DNA of 64,000 nt from Ignavibacteriota bacterium (GTDB lineage: Bacteria; Bacteroidota; Ignavibacteria; Kapaibacteriales; UBA2268), in NCBI GenBank assembly GCA_020437395.1, contig JAGQWJ010000006.1, positions 1 to 64,000 of the forward strand. Direction: 5' to 3'. Under the pieces are notes generated by a model that worked only from the letters and a program-made list of their open reading frames with translations, searched no databases and had not been told where the DNA came from. Of the stretch, positions 1-9,314 are shown in pieces (positions within the stretch are counted from its first letter, which is position 1; each line of letters starts with the position of its first letter). Made by a program: the position numbers and the translations under genes.

Positions 1-3
1 AAG

Positions 4-77
4 CACCCCCGAAGGGATTCGAACCCCTAACCCTCAGAGCCGAAATCTGATGCTCTATCCAGTTAAGCTACGGAGGC
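4..77 (-). tRNA. tRNA-Arg (anticodon TCG)
   Basis: On the minus strand the sequence folds as a full cloverleaf: acceptor GCCTCCG, D-arm GCTT/GAGC, anticodon stem TCAGA/TCTGA closing the 7-base loop TTTCGGC, and a T-arm with TTCGAAT. The anticodon TCG (plus-strand bases 41-43) reads CGA/CGG arginine codons. The acceptor has a G1-U72 and a U4-G69 wobble, and CCA is not encoded (CTT follows the discriminator G), so CCA would be added after transcription. It lies 3 bases past the stop of the flippase gene, on the same strand. Because position 4 is close to the window edge, nothing downstream can be judged. Confidence 0.9.
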
Positions 78-80
78 GTT

Positions 81-1550
81 TTATCTTCTGCGAATAAGTT
101 TTTTGAGTGCGGCAATTTCTTGCTTAGTGAAGAATCCGAATAAACGGAGCAGCACAATGAACGTTACGAGTAAGGTAATTTTGAAAATTACGTCAATCGT
201 TGGTTCAAAATTAACGGAAATGGCTTGATTTACAAAATAAATTAGAGCCGTGATTGTGGCGATGATTGAAATTTTTGTCCAATCGTATTTTATGGGATAG
301 GATTTTCGTGCAAAGTAATAGATGAGAACCGCATTTGTAGCGAAGCCAATCAAAGTTGCCCACGCAGCGCCTATATAGCCGACGTTTGGGACTAACAAGT
401 AAAGCGAAGCGAAGTAAACGGCGGTGCCGGAGACTATCGAGTAAGCGAGGTACTTTGTCTTTTTGGCGATATGGAGTGACGCGGCAAAGTTGTTGTACAT
501 TCCGTTGAACCAGTAAGCTAAAAGGATGATGGGGATGATAACAAGACCTCCGAGGTAATCGTCTGGTAGTAGCTTTCCCCTTCCTATGAAAGGGATTTGG
601 GCTATGTAGCCAACGAAAAAGCTGAAGGCGAGGAATATTAGTGCCCCAATTAGCGTGAAATATGTTAAAATGCGGGCGAAAAGCTCTTTGGAGCCATCGT
701 TTTCGTAATTATTTAGGAAGAATGGTCGCCAAGCGTAGTCGAATGCTGTTATAAATAAGAGCATAGGGATTCCGAGTTTGTAGTTCGCGGAATAAACTGC
801 TTGTGCGTCTGACCCCGCGAACTCTTTTACTATTGGCTTGTCTGCGACGTTTAGCAAAATGGTAGAGAGTGCGGCCGGCAAAGTAGGGATTCCATAAGCA
901 AGCATATTTTTAAGTAGTTTTGAGTCAAATTTGAGCCTTAAATTGGCAATGATATCTTTCGAATGGATAGCGAGTGTAGTCAACGAGGCAACGAGTTGAA
1001 TTATCAAAACAGCGAGAACCCCCATCTGGAAAACGGAAATTGCAATGAAGTTGAGCGAAACATAGACAATGACGTGTACGAATCGTATTGCAACGAAGCG
1101 TTTTGCCTTGTTGGTCATCCTAAGCAATCCAAAAGGAATAAATTGGATTGCATCTATGAGGGGAACGAATGCTGCAAGGCGAATAAGGTCAGCAGAGTTT
1201 TCGACTTCTCCTGAAAGTAATGAAGTTAAGTAGTCCGCGGAAGCGAAAATAATCGCCGAGACAACGAATCCGAATAAAAATATAGTGATAAATGCGTGCG
1301 AGAAAACGGCACGAGATTTTTGGATGTCATTTTTATCATAAAAACGGAAGAAAGAGCTTTCCAAAGCAGCTGCGTAGAATACATTGAGAATACCAATATA
1401 TGAGTAGATAATGACAATGTCAGCATATTCGGCTTTAGGTAGATAATTGATGTAAAGCGGAAAAAGGATGAAAGTGAGAAACCGCCCAACGATATTGAAA
1501 ATACCGTAAGTAATGGTTTGCCCAGCTAACTCTTTAAGCTTGGCTTTCAT
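81..1550 (-). CDS. Wzx/MATE-like polysaccharide flippase
   Basis: A 489-residue, almost wholly hydrophobic protein with about 12-14 predicted membrane helices and a short basic tail (KKLIRRR). The N-terminal stretch TYGIFNIVGRFLTFILFPLY is typical of the oligosaccharide flippase/polysaccharide biosynthesis (MVF/MOP) superfamily, which moves undecaprenyl-linked glycans across the inner membrane. The length matches the family. Its ATG overlaps the TAA of the preceding small gene by one base (TAATG), so the two are translationally coupled. Its base composition is unlike its neighbours: 361-480 is 61/120 G+C by hand count, against 37/120 at 2161-2280 in scpB. This suggests relatively recent acquisition. 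The exact glycan carried cannot be told. Confidence 0.85.
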   Translation of the reverse strand: MKAKLKELAGQTITYGIFNIVGRFLTFILFPLYINYLPKAEYADIVIIYSYIGILNVFYAAALESSFFRFYDKNDIQKSRAVFSHAFITIFLFGFVVSAIIFASADYLTSLLSGEVENSADLIRLAAFVPLIDAIQFIPFGLLRMTNKAKRFVAIRFVHVIVYVSLNFIAISVFQMGVLAVLIIQLVASLTTLAIHSKDIIANLRLKFDSKLLKNMLAYGIPTLPAALSTILLNVADKPIVKEFAGSDAQAVYSANYKLGIPMLLFITAFDYAWRPFFLNNYENDGSKELFARILTYFTLIGALIFLAFSFFVGYIAQIPFIGRGKLLPDDYLGGLVIIPIILLAYWFNGMYNNFAASLHIAKKTKYLAYSIVSGTAVYFASLYLLVPNVGYIGAAWATLIGFATNAVLIYYFARKSYPIKYDWTKISIIATITALIYFVNQAISVNFEPTIDVIFKITLLVTFIVLLRLFGFFTKQEIAALKKLIRRR

Positions 1551-1738
1551 TATCTATCAGATTTTTTCTTTGTAGGGAATGCTAAGATAAGTCCTATGAC
1601 TGAACCGTAAAATGTCGTGATTCGCCAATCTGACTTGAGAGAGCAATTAGTCTCACACCCAAAGAAATAGAAGTATGTATAGCCAAGCACTGCTCCCACA
1701 ACCATAAAAAGTATTATTTTAATCTTTGTATTCATCAT
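1550..1738 (-). CDS. Small two-helix membrane protein, DUF6132-like
   Basis: A 62-residue protein with two hydrophobic helices (about residues 5-25 and 42-56) joined by a short loop carrying two cysteines (GCETNC). The pattern GxxLGYxYYYFxGC then TxYGSxxGxxxA resembles the small DUF6132 membrane family found in Bacteroidota; the family call is from memory of its motif and is moderate. Function is unknown. The start ATG overlaps the scpB TGA by four bases (ATGA) and its stop overlaps the flippase start, so it links scpAB and the flippase transcriptionally. The next codon is also ATG, so the start may be three bases later. Confidence 0.65.
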   Translation of the reverse strand: MMNTKIKIILFMVVGAVLGYTYFYFFGCETNCSLKSDWRITTFYGSVIGLILAFPTKKKSDR

Positions 1739-2448
1739 GCTTCTGGAACGTTTTTTTCATCGATTTGTTTTGACTCGTCTTCCATCTCAATTCTAAGAGT
1801 AAAACCAGATTCTTCAGATTCTGAAAACCCGAGTTCTTTAAGTTCTTTAAGCTTTGGAAGATCATCGAGTGAGTTCAAACCAAATGCTTTTAGAAAATCA
1901 GTAGTTGTCCCATAAAGATAAGGATTACCAGGCGCATCGCTTTTACCTATAATACGAACAAAACCCTTATCAATGAGTCCATTAATTATTTCTTTGGAAT
2001 TAACACCTCTTATAGATTCAATGCCAGGTCTGGAAATGGGTTGTCTATATGCAATAATTGCAATTGTTTCTAAATTGGCATTGCTGAGTTTTCTACGAAC
2101 AATATTTTTATTGATTTTACCTACAATTTTACCATATTTACGTGAAGTTACAAGTGAATACCCTCCCCCACTTTCAATAATACGAAAAGGACGATCATTA
2201 TCAGAATTTTCATTATTTAATTCATTTATCAGATTCTTAACATATTCACGATTAAAACCGATTTTATCGAGCAGTTCATATTCGATAATATCCTGTTCGT
2301 CAGCACTATTTGATTCATTAGAAGCGAGTATTTTCATTAATCTATTTATGTCAAGAGGTTCTTCCATTGTAAAGAGCAATGCTTCTAATGCTATTTTTTG
2401 TTCTTGTTTAGGTAAAGAGAAAAAATATGGTAAATCTTTTAATTCCAT
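1735..2448 (-). CDS. scpB: SMC-Scp complex subunit ScpB
   Basis: A 237-residue ScpB: two winged-helix domains that dimerise and bind the kleisin ScpA, completing the SMC condensin that compacts and segregates the chromosome. The diagnostic segment is TIAIIAYRQPISRPGIESIRG (about residues 128-148), followed by the GxxxPYLYGTTxxFLxxFGL motif near residue 180. The start is at once after the scpA stop (TAAATG), so the two are coupled and made together. The C-terminus carries a short acidic tail of low conservation, normal for the family. Confidence 0.93.
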   Translation of the reverse strand: MELKDLPYFFSLPKQEQKIALEALLFTMEEPLDINRLMKILASNESNSADEQDIIEYELLDKIGFNREYVKNLINELNNENSDNDRPFRIIESGGGYSLVTSRKYGKIVGKINKNIVRRKLSNANLETIAIIAYRQPISRPGIESIRGVNSKEIINGLIDKGFVRIIGKSDAPGNPYLYGTTTDFLKAFGLNSLDDLPKLKELKELGFSESEESGFTLRIEMEDESKQIDEKNVPEA

Positions 2449-3159
2449 TTAATTTAAGTTTATAGATGGTGAAATAATAATGTCGTTGAACAAATCATCT
2501 TGTGATATAAATAATTCATTGGAACGAATAAGCTCTAATAAAGCAAGGAACGTAACTACTATGAATGACTTTGGTTTATTTGAAGTGAAATCAAGAAATT
2601 TGATTCTTCCTCTCATATTTACAATCTTAACTAATTCGACTTTTTGTTCTTCTACTGAAATAGGAATTAATTCTACTACATGCTCTTGTATAGCATTATC
2701 AATTCTATCAACAGCTGTTTTAAAAGCCGTAAGTAAATCGAACATTGTAGTATTTGTATAAATTACTTCAGCTGATTCATCATTGTTAAAGAACTTCCTT
2801 TCATGGTAGTGAAGATTCTTCTCTTCAGCATGCCTTAATTCTTCCGATGCTTCCTTAATTTGCTTATATTCCAATAACTTTTGGACTAATTCTGTACGCG
2901 GATCTTCAATTTCCTCACCGTTCTCATCTTTTGGCTTAGGAAGGAGTAATTTCGCTTTAATGTACATTAGCGTCGATGCCATAAGTATAAACTCGCCTGC
3001 TAGTTCTAAGTCTAGCAACTTCATAACTCTAACATAACTCTGAAATTCTTCCGTAATTTTAGATATAGGTATATCATAGATATCTAATTCATCTCTTCTA
3101 ATAAAGTAGAGGAGCAAATCAAAAGGACCTTCGAAATTTGGTAGGTGAATTCTGTACAT
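2449..3159 (-). CDS. scpA: Segregation and condensation protein A (kleisin)
   Basis: A 236-residue ScpA. The N-terminal motif FEGPFDLLLYFIRRDELDIY with IPISKITEEF is the kleisin helix that binds the SMC neck, and AGEFILMASTLMYIKAKLLLP is the next conserved block. The C-terminal winged helix (about residues 160-236) would bind the SMC head. Length is normal for the family. It is the first gene of the scpA-scpB-DUF6132-flippase run, and a good promoter element lies 19-26 bases upstream of its ATG. Confidence 0.94.
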   Translation of the reverse strand: MYRIHLPNFEGPFDLLLYFIRRDELDIYDIPISKITEEFQSYVRVMKLLDLELAGEFILMASTLMYIKAKLLLPKPKDENGEEIEDPRTELVQKLLEYKQIKEASEELRHAEEKNLHYHERKFFNNDESAEVIYTNTTMFDLLTAFKTAVDRIDNAIQEHVVELIPISVEEQKVELVKIVNMRGRIKFLDFTSNKPKSFIVVTFLALLELIRSNELFISQDDLFNDIIISPSINLN

Positions 3160-3177
3160 AGTTATTTATTCTTTTAA

Positions 3178-3185
3178 CAAAAGTA
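3178..3185 (-). promoter_or_regulatory. Putative -7 element for scpAB
   Basis: On the minus strand TACTTTTG matches the Bacteroidota -7 consensus TAnnTTTG, placed 19-26 bases before the scpA ATG. No clear TTTG -33 box is seen about 20 bases upstream, so this rests on one element. Confidence 0.4.
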
Positions 3186-3224
3186 AAGTTTTATAAGCAG
3201 TAGTTAGAATTAATTTTTCAACAT

Positions 3225-4322
3225 CTATATATATTCGCGGTCTAAACGAGGTAAAAGGTGAGTAATAATCTCATAGGGGATTGTATTTGCTTTTTCTGAA
3301 ATATCATAAATCGAATCTCCATTAATTCCATCACCCATAATTATTACCTCATCGCCTACAGAAATATCAAGCCCACTAATATCGACCATAGTAAAATCCA
3401 TACAAACTGAACCAACAATTTTACACGGATTATTTTTAATATTAAATGAACCACAATTAGAGAGTGCCCAAGGAAAGCCATGCCCATAGCCAAAGGGAAT
3501 TAGTGCAATAGTAATATCTTTCTCAGCTATATATTTGTTACTATATCCCACAGTTTCACCCTTTTTAACTTGTTTAACAAGGGTTACTTCAGAGACTAAT
3601 TTTAGACTAGGTCTGAGATTACTATTTTCTTGAAGTTCACGAGTTGGCAAAAATCCATAAATTGCAATACCTGGACGGGAGTAATTACCTGGACTTTTAA
3701 TATCATTAAATATTGCTGCTGAATTATGAGTGTGTATGTATTCTAATTTTCCAAATGCTTGCTCAATTTTTTCAAGTGCAGTGGTAAATTGTGCAATTTG
3801 CTTTTCTGTTTGTGTTTTATCCTTATCGTCTGAAGAAATCAAATGAGTCAGACATCCAACCACTTTTAAATTTTCAAAAGTTTTTAATTTCGAAATGAAA
3901 TCATCTAAATTGATTAGTTTAACACCTTCCCTATTCATTCCAGTATCAACGAATATATGAAGCAATGCTTTTTTGTTTTGTGACTTCGCAGATTGATCTA
4001 ATGATTTGAGAACATTAATATTTACTGTGCAAACTTGTAAATCTAAATTTATTACTTCGTTTACTTCGCTTTCGAACAAAGTACCAGTTAAAAGAATATC
4101 ACCACTATCTCCTTTTTCCCTCAGCCCTTGGGCTTCATGAACATAAGGTACACCTAACATTTCAACACCTTCATCACGTAATACTTTAGAAATCTCATTG
4201 ATTCCGGTTCCATAGCCATTAGCTTTTACAATTCCGATAATCTTTGTATCTGATTTTTCCCTTATTATTCTTAAATTGTGTCTAATGTTTTTGGTATTTA
4301 TGATTGCTTTTGATCTATTCAT
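3225..4322 (-). CDS. alr: Alanine racemase
   Basis: A 365-residue PLP-dependent fold-III enzyme that makes D-alanine for peptidoglycan. The PLP lysine is K33 in VKANGYGTG. Further family signs are the HIFVDTGMNREG block in the barrel, the NYSRPGIAIYG phosphate-binding block and the GETVGYSNKY segment carrying the second catalytic base tyrosine. The C-terminal beta domain ends in PRLDREYI, near the usual family end. It is transcribed away from the lipoprotein gene across a 74-base gap. No MurF fusion is present, unlike in many Bacteroidota where Alr is fused to MurF. Confidence 0.95.
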   Translation of the reverse strand: MNRSKAIINTKNIRHNLRIIREKSDTKIIGIVKANGYGTGINEISKVLRDEGVEMLGVPYVHEAQGLREKGDSGDILLTGTLFESEVNEVINLDLQVCTVNINVLKSLDQSAKSQNKKALLHIFVDTGMNREGVKLINLDDFISKLKTFENLKVVGCLTHLISSDDKDKTQTEKQIAQFTTALEKIEQAFGKLEYIHTHNSAAIFNDIKSPGNYSRPGIAIYGFLPTRELQENSNLRPSLKLVSEVTLVKQVKKGETVGYSNKYIAEKDITIALIPFGYGHGFPWALSNCGSFNIKNNPCKIVGSVCMDFTMVDISGLDISVGDEVIIMGDGINGDSIYDISEKANTIPYEIITHLLPRLDREYI

Positions 4323-4368
4323 TAATAATTGATGTATTTTATGCCGAGAATAAGAGTGAATAATTTAC

Positions 4369-4380
4369 AATTTCGAAATT
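4369..4380. repeat. 12-bp perfect palindrome between divergent genes
   Basis: AATTTCGAAATT is a perfect palindrome midway between the divergent starts of alr and the PorE-like lipoprotein. It could be an operator, but short AT-rich palindromes also arise by chance in DNA of this composition. Confidence 0.25.
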
Positions 4381-4396
4381 ACTAAGATATTTTTTA

Positions 4397-6058
4397 ATGA
4401 AAAAACATATTACTATTATTTTCATACTATTTTTCTTAATCTCTTGCGGATCTATTAAAGAAAAGCAAGAATGTGTTAAAGTCAATTCCTCAGGAAACTT
4501 GGGAAATCTTATAAATACAGTTGACAATGAACCGTTAGTTAAACAAGTGAATAATGAGTTAGTTTATCTAACTAGTGATAATTTACTATATAATATTTTT
4601 CAAATAAAAGATAATACTAGCTTATTAACAAGTCTAGATAATTTGATTAAATTCAATAACCTAGTCTCTCCAGGTTTACCAACAACTTATTCTATTGACG
4701 ATGAAAAAACATTATATGTTATTTCAAGTTTAACTGTTGATTCGTTAGATAGAAATCTTATTGCATTTATGTATATAAGAGGTAATTATGCTAGAATAAT
4801 TGATATATCTAAACTCAACAGCCAAGGTTTTGAAGGTCATCCATTTTTTGTGGGTAATAGACTATATTTTACAAAAGAAATAAATAATCAATGGGATATT
4901 TTCTTTTCTGAATACGTAGATGGTCAGTGGACTACACCTAATCCATTGGCACACATTAATACTAATTCAGATGAAGGTTTCTATTCAGAATTTTATAATA
5001 AATCACTATTTGCTAGAAAGATAGAAAATAACTTTGATATATTTATCTATAATAATGACGAAGTAAGTGAACCATACAGACTTGATAATATATTTAATTC
5101 TAGCTATAATGATATTTCACCAACTATATCTGATAATTCCATTTATCTATCTTCTGATAGACTTGGAGGTTGCGGAAATTACGACATATATAAATTTGAT
5201 TTTTGCAAAAACGTCAAATTGAAAGGAAATGTGGTTAGTGAATTTGAGAACGTGCCACTTAAAGGTATAGTTGAACTTTATTCTCAGGATAGCAACCTAA
5301 TAAGTCAATATATAATTCCAAATAATTCCTATTTTGAATTTGCTCTATCTGCTAACAAATATTATTATTTAGTTTATAAGAATGATTGCTATAATACTAT
5401 TAAAAGTACTGACTTATTTCTAGCAGAGTGCAATGAAAACTCTGAAGTGATTTTTCAACAAGATATATTTTTGCCGAACTATACTGTAGAGTTTAATTTT
5501 GAAGAATATGATATTCCTTTTTTCGTTACGGGATATTATAGACCTAATACATCTGATAATTTAAAAGAACTTAAACATCTATTTAAATTAGGAGTCATTA
5601 CAGGCAAGGGTAATACATCATATATCGAATATCCCGATGAAAAATACCATGAGTATTCTTATATTATTGATTCTGCATTTGGAGAAGCAATAGAATATAT
5701 TAATGATAAATTAAATAATTTGAAAAATGAATGTATATTAAACAATACCAAAATAGTACTAGACATAACTGGTTTTTCTGACCCTAGAGATATTGCATCA
5801 AATAAAATCTATCCAGGGCCTGATATCTATGATGACAAAGGAAATGTAGTAGTAAAGCACGGTACTTTGATTGATAATCAATTGTTGTCATTCATAAGAG
5901 CTTACTATACTGGTGACTATATTAAAAATAAAGTCTCAGACAATCGGAATATAATAATAAACATGTTGACTGGAGGAATAGATGACAATTCAAAGAGACC
6001 TAATGATCTGAAACGACGTGTTAAAATAAGCATTCGACTAGAAACTAATACACAATAA
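4397..6058 (+). CDS. PorE-like lipoprotein: beta-propeller, CRD and OmpA-like domain
   Basis: A 553-residue protein with a lipoprotein signal peptide (lipobox LISC, C17). Residues about 60-270 hold repeated blades of PD40/WD40 type, clearest in SPTISDNSIYLSSDRLGG. Residues about 275-340 look like a carboxypeptidase-regulatory-like beta sandwich (LKGNVV...PLKGIVELYSQD). The C-terminus carries the signs of an OmpA-like peptidoglycan-binding domain: an aspartate in DITGFSDPRD, then NQLLSFIRAY, then RRVKISIRLE. This lipoprotein + propeller + CRD + OmpA order is that of PorE, the T9SS protein that anchors the complex to peptidoglycan, but without PorE's N-terminal TPR. The OmpA domain is divergent with an insert. 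Function is inferred from architecture only. Confidence 0.6.
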   Translation: MKKHITIIFILFFLISCGSIKEKQECVKVNSSGNLGNLINTVDNEPLVKQVNNELVYLTSDNLLYNIFQIKDNTSLLTSLDNLIKFNNLVSPGLPTTYSIDDEKTLYVISSLTVDSLDRNLIAFMYIRGNYARIIDISKLNSQGFEGHPFFVGNRLYFTKEINNQWDIFFSEYVDGQWTTPNPLAHINTNSDEGFYSEFYNKSLFARKIENNFDIFIYNNDEVSEPYRLDNIFNSSYNDISPTISDNSIYLSSDRLGGCGNYDIYKFDFCKNVKLKGNVVSEFENVPLKGIVELYSQDSNLISQYIIPNNSYFEFALSANKYYYLVYKNDCYNTIKSTDLFLAECNENSEVIFQQDIFLPNYTVEFNFEEYDIPFFVTGYYRPNTSDNLKELKHLFKLGVITGKGNTSYIEYPDEKYHEYSYIIDSAFGEAIEYINDKLNNLKNECILNNTKIVLDITGFSDPRDIASNKIYPGPDIYDDKGNVVVKHGTLIDNQLLSFIRAYYTGDYIKNKVSDNRNIIINMLTGGIDDNSKRPNDLKRRVKISIRLETNTQ

Positions 6059-6122
6059 CACTATAAGATAAAGTTATTCTTCTCTACCTTTCAGCAAGTT
6101 ATATTGTTGAAAATAATATCAT

Positions 6123-6130
6123 TATATTTG
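6123..6130 (+). promoter_or_regulatory. Putative -7 element for the P5C dehydrogenase gene
   Basis: TATATTTG is a perfect TAnnTTTG -7 box. Transcription would start near 6137, leaving about 40 bases of leader before the ATG at 6177 but almost none before an upstream TTG at 6141, which favours the later start. A TTG lies 16 bases upstream, closer than the usual 19-21. Confidence 0.5.
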
Positions 6131-6176
6131 CATATTAATATTGGTACAAAACAAAAAAAATAAAGCGGAGATAAAA

Positions 6177-7721
6177 ATGGTAGCTTACAAGCCCATGGAG
6201 TATTTGGATTTTAATAATCCATCAATAGCACAAGAACAAAAAAATGCAATAGAAAAAGTTAAAACTCAATTAGGTAAAGAATATCCTAATATTATAAATG
6301 GTAAAGAAGTATTTACAGATAAAAAGACAATATCGTATAATCCAGCTAATAAATCTGAAGTAGTTGGTGTATTTCAAAAGTCTGGGAAGGAAGATGCAGA
6401 GAATGCAATAAACGCTGCAGAAAAGGCATTTGCTACGTGGAAATTTGTTCCTGCTGCCGAAAGAGCAGAATATTTATTTAAGGCAAGTGAATTGATTAAA
6501 CAGAGAAGATTAGAAATTAATGCTTGGATGATTACTGAAGTAGGAAAAAATTATTTAGAAGCAGATGCTGATACATGTGAAGCAATTGATTTCTTAGAAT
6601 TCTATGGTAGAGAAATGTTACGTCTTTCCGAAAATCAACCCTTAACTGGACACCCTGATGAAATTAATGAATATTTTTATATTCCGTTAGGTGTAGGAAT
6701 TGTTATACCACCATGGAATTTCCCTTTTGCAATAATGGTCGGAACAGTAGCAGCATCTATTGTTACAGGAAATACAGTTGTTCTGAAGCCCTCATCTGAT
6801 GCACCAATGATGGCTAAAATATTTGATGAGCTTATGAGAGAAGTAGGATTACCAGATGGTGTATTCAATTATTTAGTTGCTAGTGGTGCAGAAGCAGGTG
6901 ATTATATGGTTGACCATCCAAGAACACGATTTATCTCTTTCACGGGATCAATGGAAGTTGGAACTAGAATTTATGAAAGAGCAGCAAAAGTCAATCCAGG
7001 ACAAATATGGCTTAAAAGAGTTGTAGCTGAAATGGGTGGAAAAGATGCAATGTTAATTGACAGTGAAGTTGATGTTGATTATGCTGTAGGTGAAGTTGTA
7101 AAAGCTGCATTTGGATTCCAAGGACAAAAATGTTCAGCTTGTTCTAGAGCAATTGTAGATGAAAAAGTATATGATGAATTTGTTGAAAAATTAGAGAAAA
7201 AAGCAAAAGAAATTGTTATTGGTGACCCAAGAGACAACGCACCTGCTGGACCAGTTGTTAGTGAAAGTGCTTACAATTCAATAAAAGAATATATTGAAAT
7301 TGGTAAAAAAGAAGGAAGATTAATCGTTGGTGGAACTACTCCTGATTCTGATAAAGGTTATTATATTACTCCAACAGTCATTGTTGATGTACCTGAAACT
7401 GCTAGAATAGCAAAAGAAGAAATTTTTGGACCTGTTTTAGCTGTTATAAAATCAAAGAATTTCGACGATGGTATTAGAATTTTCAACGATACTATTTACG
7501 GTTTGACTGGTGGCTTAATCACCAATAACCCAGAAAAACTAGCTAGAGGAAAAAAGGAACTTCACTGTGGCAACCTATATTTGAACAGAAAATGTACAGG
7601 TGCTTTAGTTGATGTACATCCATTTGGAGGGTTCAATATGAGTGGTACAGATAGTAAGGCAGGTAGCCGTGATTACTTACAATTATTTATGCAAGGTAAA
7701 TCTGTAGCCACTAAAAAGTAA
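6177..7721 (+). CDS. rocA: L-glutamate gamma-semialdehyde (1-pyrroline-5-carboxylate) dehydrogenase
   Basis: A 514-residue aldehyde dehydrogenase that oxidises glutamate semialdehyde to glutamate with NAD(P), the last step of proline and arginine breakdown. Catalytic glutamate E285 lies in VAEMGGKDAM and catalytic cysteine C319 in FGFQGQKCSACSR. The NAD-binding block PPWNFPFAIMVG and the C-terminal HPFGGFNMSGTDSKAG are those of the RocA/PutA-type branch. The ATG at 6177 is chosen over a TTG 36 bases upstream because GGAG sits about ten bases before it and the promoter leaves no room for the earlier start. No proline dehydrogenase is near, and the gene is flanked by its own promoter and terminator, so it is probably monocistronic. 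Confidence 0.93.
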   Translation: MVAYKPMEYLDFNNPSIAQEQKNAIEKVKTQLGKEYPNIINGKEVFTDKKTISYNPANKSEVVGVFQKSGKEDAENAINAAEKAFATWKFVPAAERAEYLFKASELIKQRRLEINAWMITEVGKNYLEADADTCEAIDFLEFYGREMLRLSENQPLTGHPDEINEYFYIPLGVGIVIPPWNFPFAIMVGTVAASIVTGNTVVLKPSSDAPMMAKIFDELMREVGLPDGVFNYLVASGAEAGDYMVDHPRTRFISFTGSMEVGTRIYERAAKVNPGQIWLKRVVAEMGGKDAMLIDSEVDVDYAVGEVVKAAFGFQGQKCSACSRAIVDEKVYDEFVEKLEKKAKEIVIGDPRDNAPAGPVVSESAYNSIKEYIEIGKKEGRLIVGGTTPDSDKGYYITPTVIVDVPETARIAKEEIFGPVLAVIKSKNFDDGIRIFNDTIYGLTGGLITNNPEKLARGKKELHCGNLYLNRKCTGALVDVHPFGGFNMSGTDSKAGSRDYLQLFMQGKSVATKK

Positions 7722-7748
7722 GTCATTTTTGAATATGAAATTAATTTT

Positions 7749-7776
7749 AAAGCTCTCAGAATTGAGAGCTTTTTTT
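7749..7776 (+). terminator. Intrinsic terminator after the P5C dehydrogenase gene
   Basis: A 10-bp perfect stem AAAGCTCTCA/TGAGAGCTTT with a 4-base loop (GAAT), followed by a T-run, 27 bases past the stop codon. On the other strand the stem is not followed by a long T-run, so it serves the plus strand. Confidence 0.85.
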
Positions 7777-7853
7777 ATTGATTTCTTAAAATAAAAATGA
7801 CCAATTACGTATAAATTGTAACTGGTCCAAATAAACTAATTTAATCAACAGTT

Positions 7854-9314
7854 TTATACTGTCATAGTCTCTTTTTTCCACCTAATATCAAGCGTTCTAT
7901 TAGCTGTTGCTTCGTCTAATCTTCTCAAAGGTGTATTCATAGGAGCTTGTAGAACAATTTCAGGATTTTCTTTTGCTTCATTAGCTATCTGAATCATTGC
8001 TTGTATAAAACCATCTAAATTCTCTAAATTTTCAGTTTCAGTAGGTTCTATTAACATTGCTTCTTTTACAACTAGAGGGAAATAGATAGTTGGAGCATGA
8101 TAGCCTAAGTCTAATAATCTCTTTGCTATATCTCTAGTTGTAACCCCATCTTGTTTCTGCAAATTACCACTAATAATACATTCATGTAAACAATACCCTG
8201 GATAAGGAACTTCGTAGTAATCTTTAATTTGACTTAAAATATAATTAGCATTTATAACGGCATTTTCGCTTACTCTTTTTAATCCAACTTCACCCAACAT
8301 CCTAATGTACGTATATGCACGGACTAATACACCAAAGTTTCCTCCAAAAGTATGTACTTTTCCTATAGTGTTAGGGAAATTATAGTTTAATTTATATTCT
8401 TCGCCGTGCTTCTCAATATTTGGCACTGGTAAAAAATCAATTAGTTTTTCACTAACGCAAATAGGACCTGCTCCAGGTCCACCACCACCATGCGGAGTAG
8501 AGAAAGTCTTATGCAAGTTAATATGAACACAATCAAACTTCATATCTCCAGCTCTAGCTATTGTCAATAGTGCATTAAGATTAGCGCCGTCCATATAGAT
8601 TAGTCCGCCACAGCCATGTACTAGTTTCTCAATCTCAACAACATCGGTCTCGAATAAACCTAATGTGTTTGGATTCGTCAACATAAGTCCTGCTACATTA
8701 TCTTGACATTTTGATCTCAAGTCATCTAAATCGATTCTTCCGTCTGAACCAGATTTGACACTTACAATATCGAATCCAGCCATTGCAGCAGAAGCAGGAT
8801 TTGTTCCATGTGCTGAATCAGGAATTAATATTACTGTTTTATGAGTTTCTCCTCTTGATTCAAAATATTTTTTAAAGGTTAGAATTCCTGTTAATTCTCC
8901 TTGAGATCCAGCTGCAGGTTGCAAAGAAACACCTGGTAAACCAGTAATTTTCTTCAAACACTCTCCTAACTCATACATTAACCTCAAAGCACCTTGAGCA
9001 TTTTCATCTCTACTAAACGGATGCAAATTTGCAAATCCATCTAATCCAGCTATTTTTTCATTAACCTTGGGATTATACTTCATTGTACAAGATCCAAGTG
9101 GATACATTCCTTTTTCTATATTAAAATTCAAATGAGAAAGATGCTGAAAATGTCTAGCTACTTCTATCTCACTTACCTCTGGCAACTCAGCAGGCTTTTC
9201 TCTTAAATACTTACTGGGTATTGAGTTAGAAATAGGTTTCTTGTCTATTTCTAATAAAGGTAGAGAATATCCTTTTCTACCTGGAGACGATTTTTCGAAA
9301 ATTAGTTTTTGCAT
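7854..9314 (-). CDS. gcvPB: Glycine dehydrogenase (decarboxylating) subunit 2, P-protein beta
   Basis: A 486-residue PLP enzyme, the C-terminal half of the split glycine cleavage P-protein. With GcvPA it decarboxylates glycine and passes the aminomethyl group to lipoyl-GcvH. The PLP lysine is in [19 protein letters not shown]; the [14 protein letters not shown]-type block appears as [14 protein letters not shown] near residue 90, and SHGTNPASA appears as [15 protein letters not shown]. gcvPA, gcvH and gcvT are not in the window. It starts only 5 bases after rnc, so it is probably the last gene of the fatty-acid operon, an unusual place for it. lipA, needed to lipoylate GcvH, lies 21 kb away. 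Confidence 0.94.
   Translation of the reverse strand: MQKLIFEKSSPGRKGYSLPLLEIDKKPISNSIPSKYLREKPAELPEVSEIEVARHFQHLSHLNFNIEKGMYPLGSCTMKYNPKVNEKIAGLDGFANLHPFSRDENAQGALRLMYELGECLKKITGLPGVSLQPAAGSQGELTGILTFKKYFESRGETHKTVILIPDSAHGTNPASAAMAGFDIVSVKSGSDGRIDLDDLRSKCQDNVAGLMLTNPNTLGLFETDVVEIEKLVHGCGGLIYMDGANLNALLTIARAGDMKFDCVHINLHKTFSTPHGGGGPGAGPICVSEKLIDFLPVPNIEKHGEEYKLNYNFPNTIGKVHTFGGNFGVLVRAYTYIRMLGEVGLKRVSENAVINANYILSQIKDYYEVPYPGYCLHECIISGNLQKQDGVTTRDIAKRLLDLGYHAPTIYFPLVVKEAMLIEPTETENLENLDGFIQAMIQIANEAKENPEIVLQAPMNTPLRRLDEATANRTLDIRWKKETMTV

Noticed and set aside
1973-2452. 159-codon open frame opposite scpB
   Set aside because: It lies entirely antisense to a clear ScpB gene and has no family features; chance frame. 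The same holds for the other antisense frames, e.g. 42531-42902 and 31729-32058.
6141-6176. TTG start for the P5C dehydrogenase
   Set aside because: No ribosome site is seen, and the promoter at 6123-6130 would start RNA at about 6137. ATG at 6177 has GGAG upstream.
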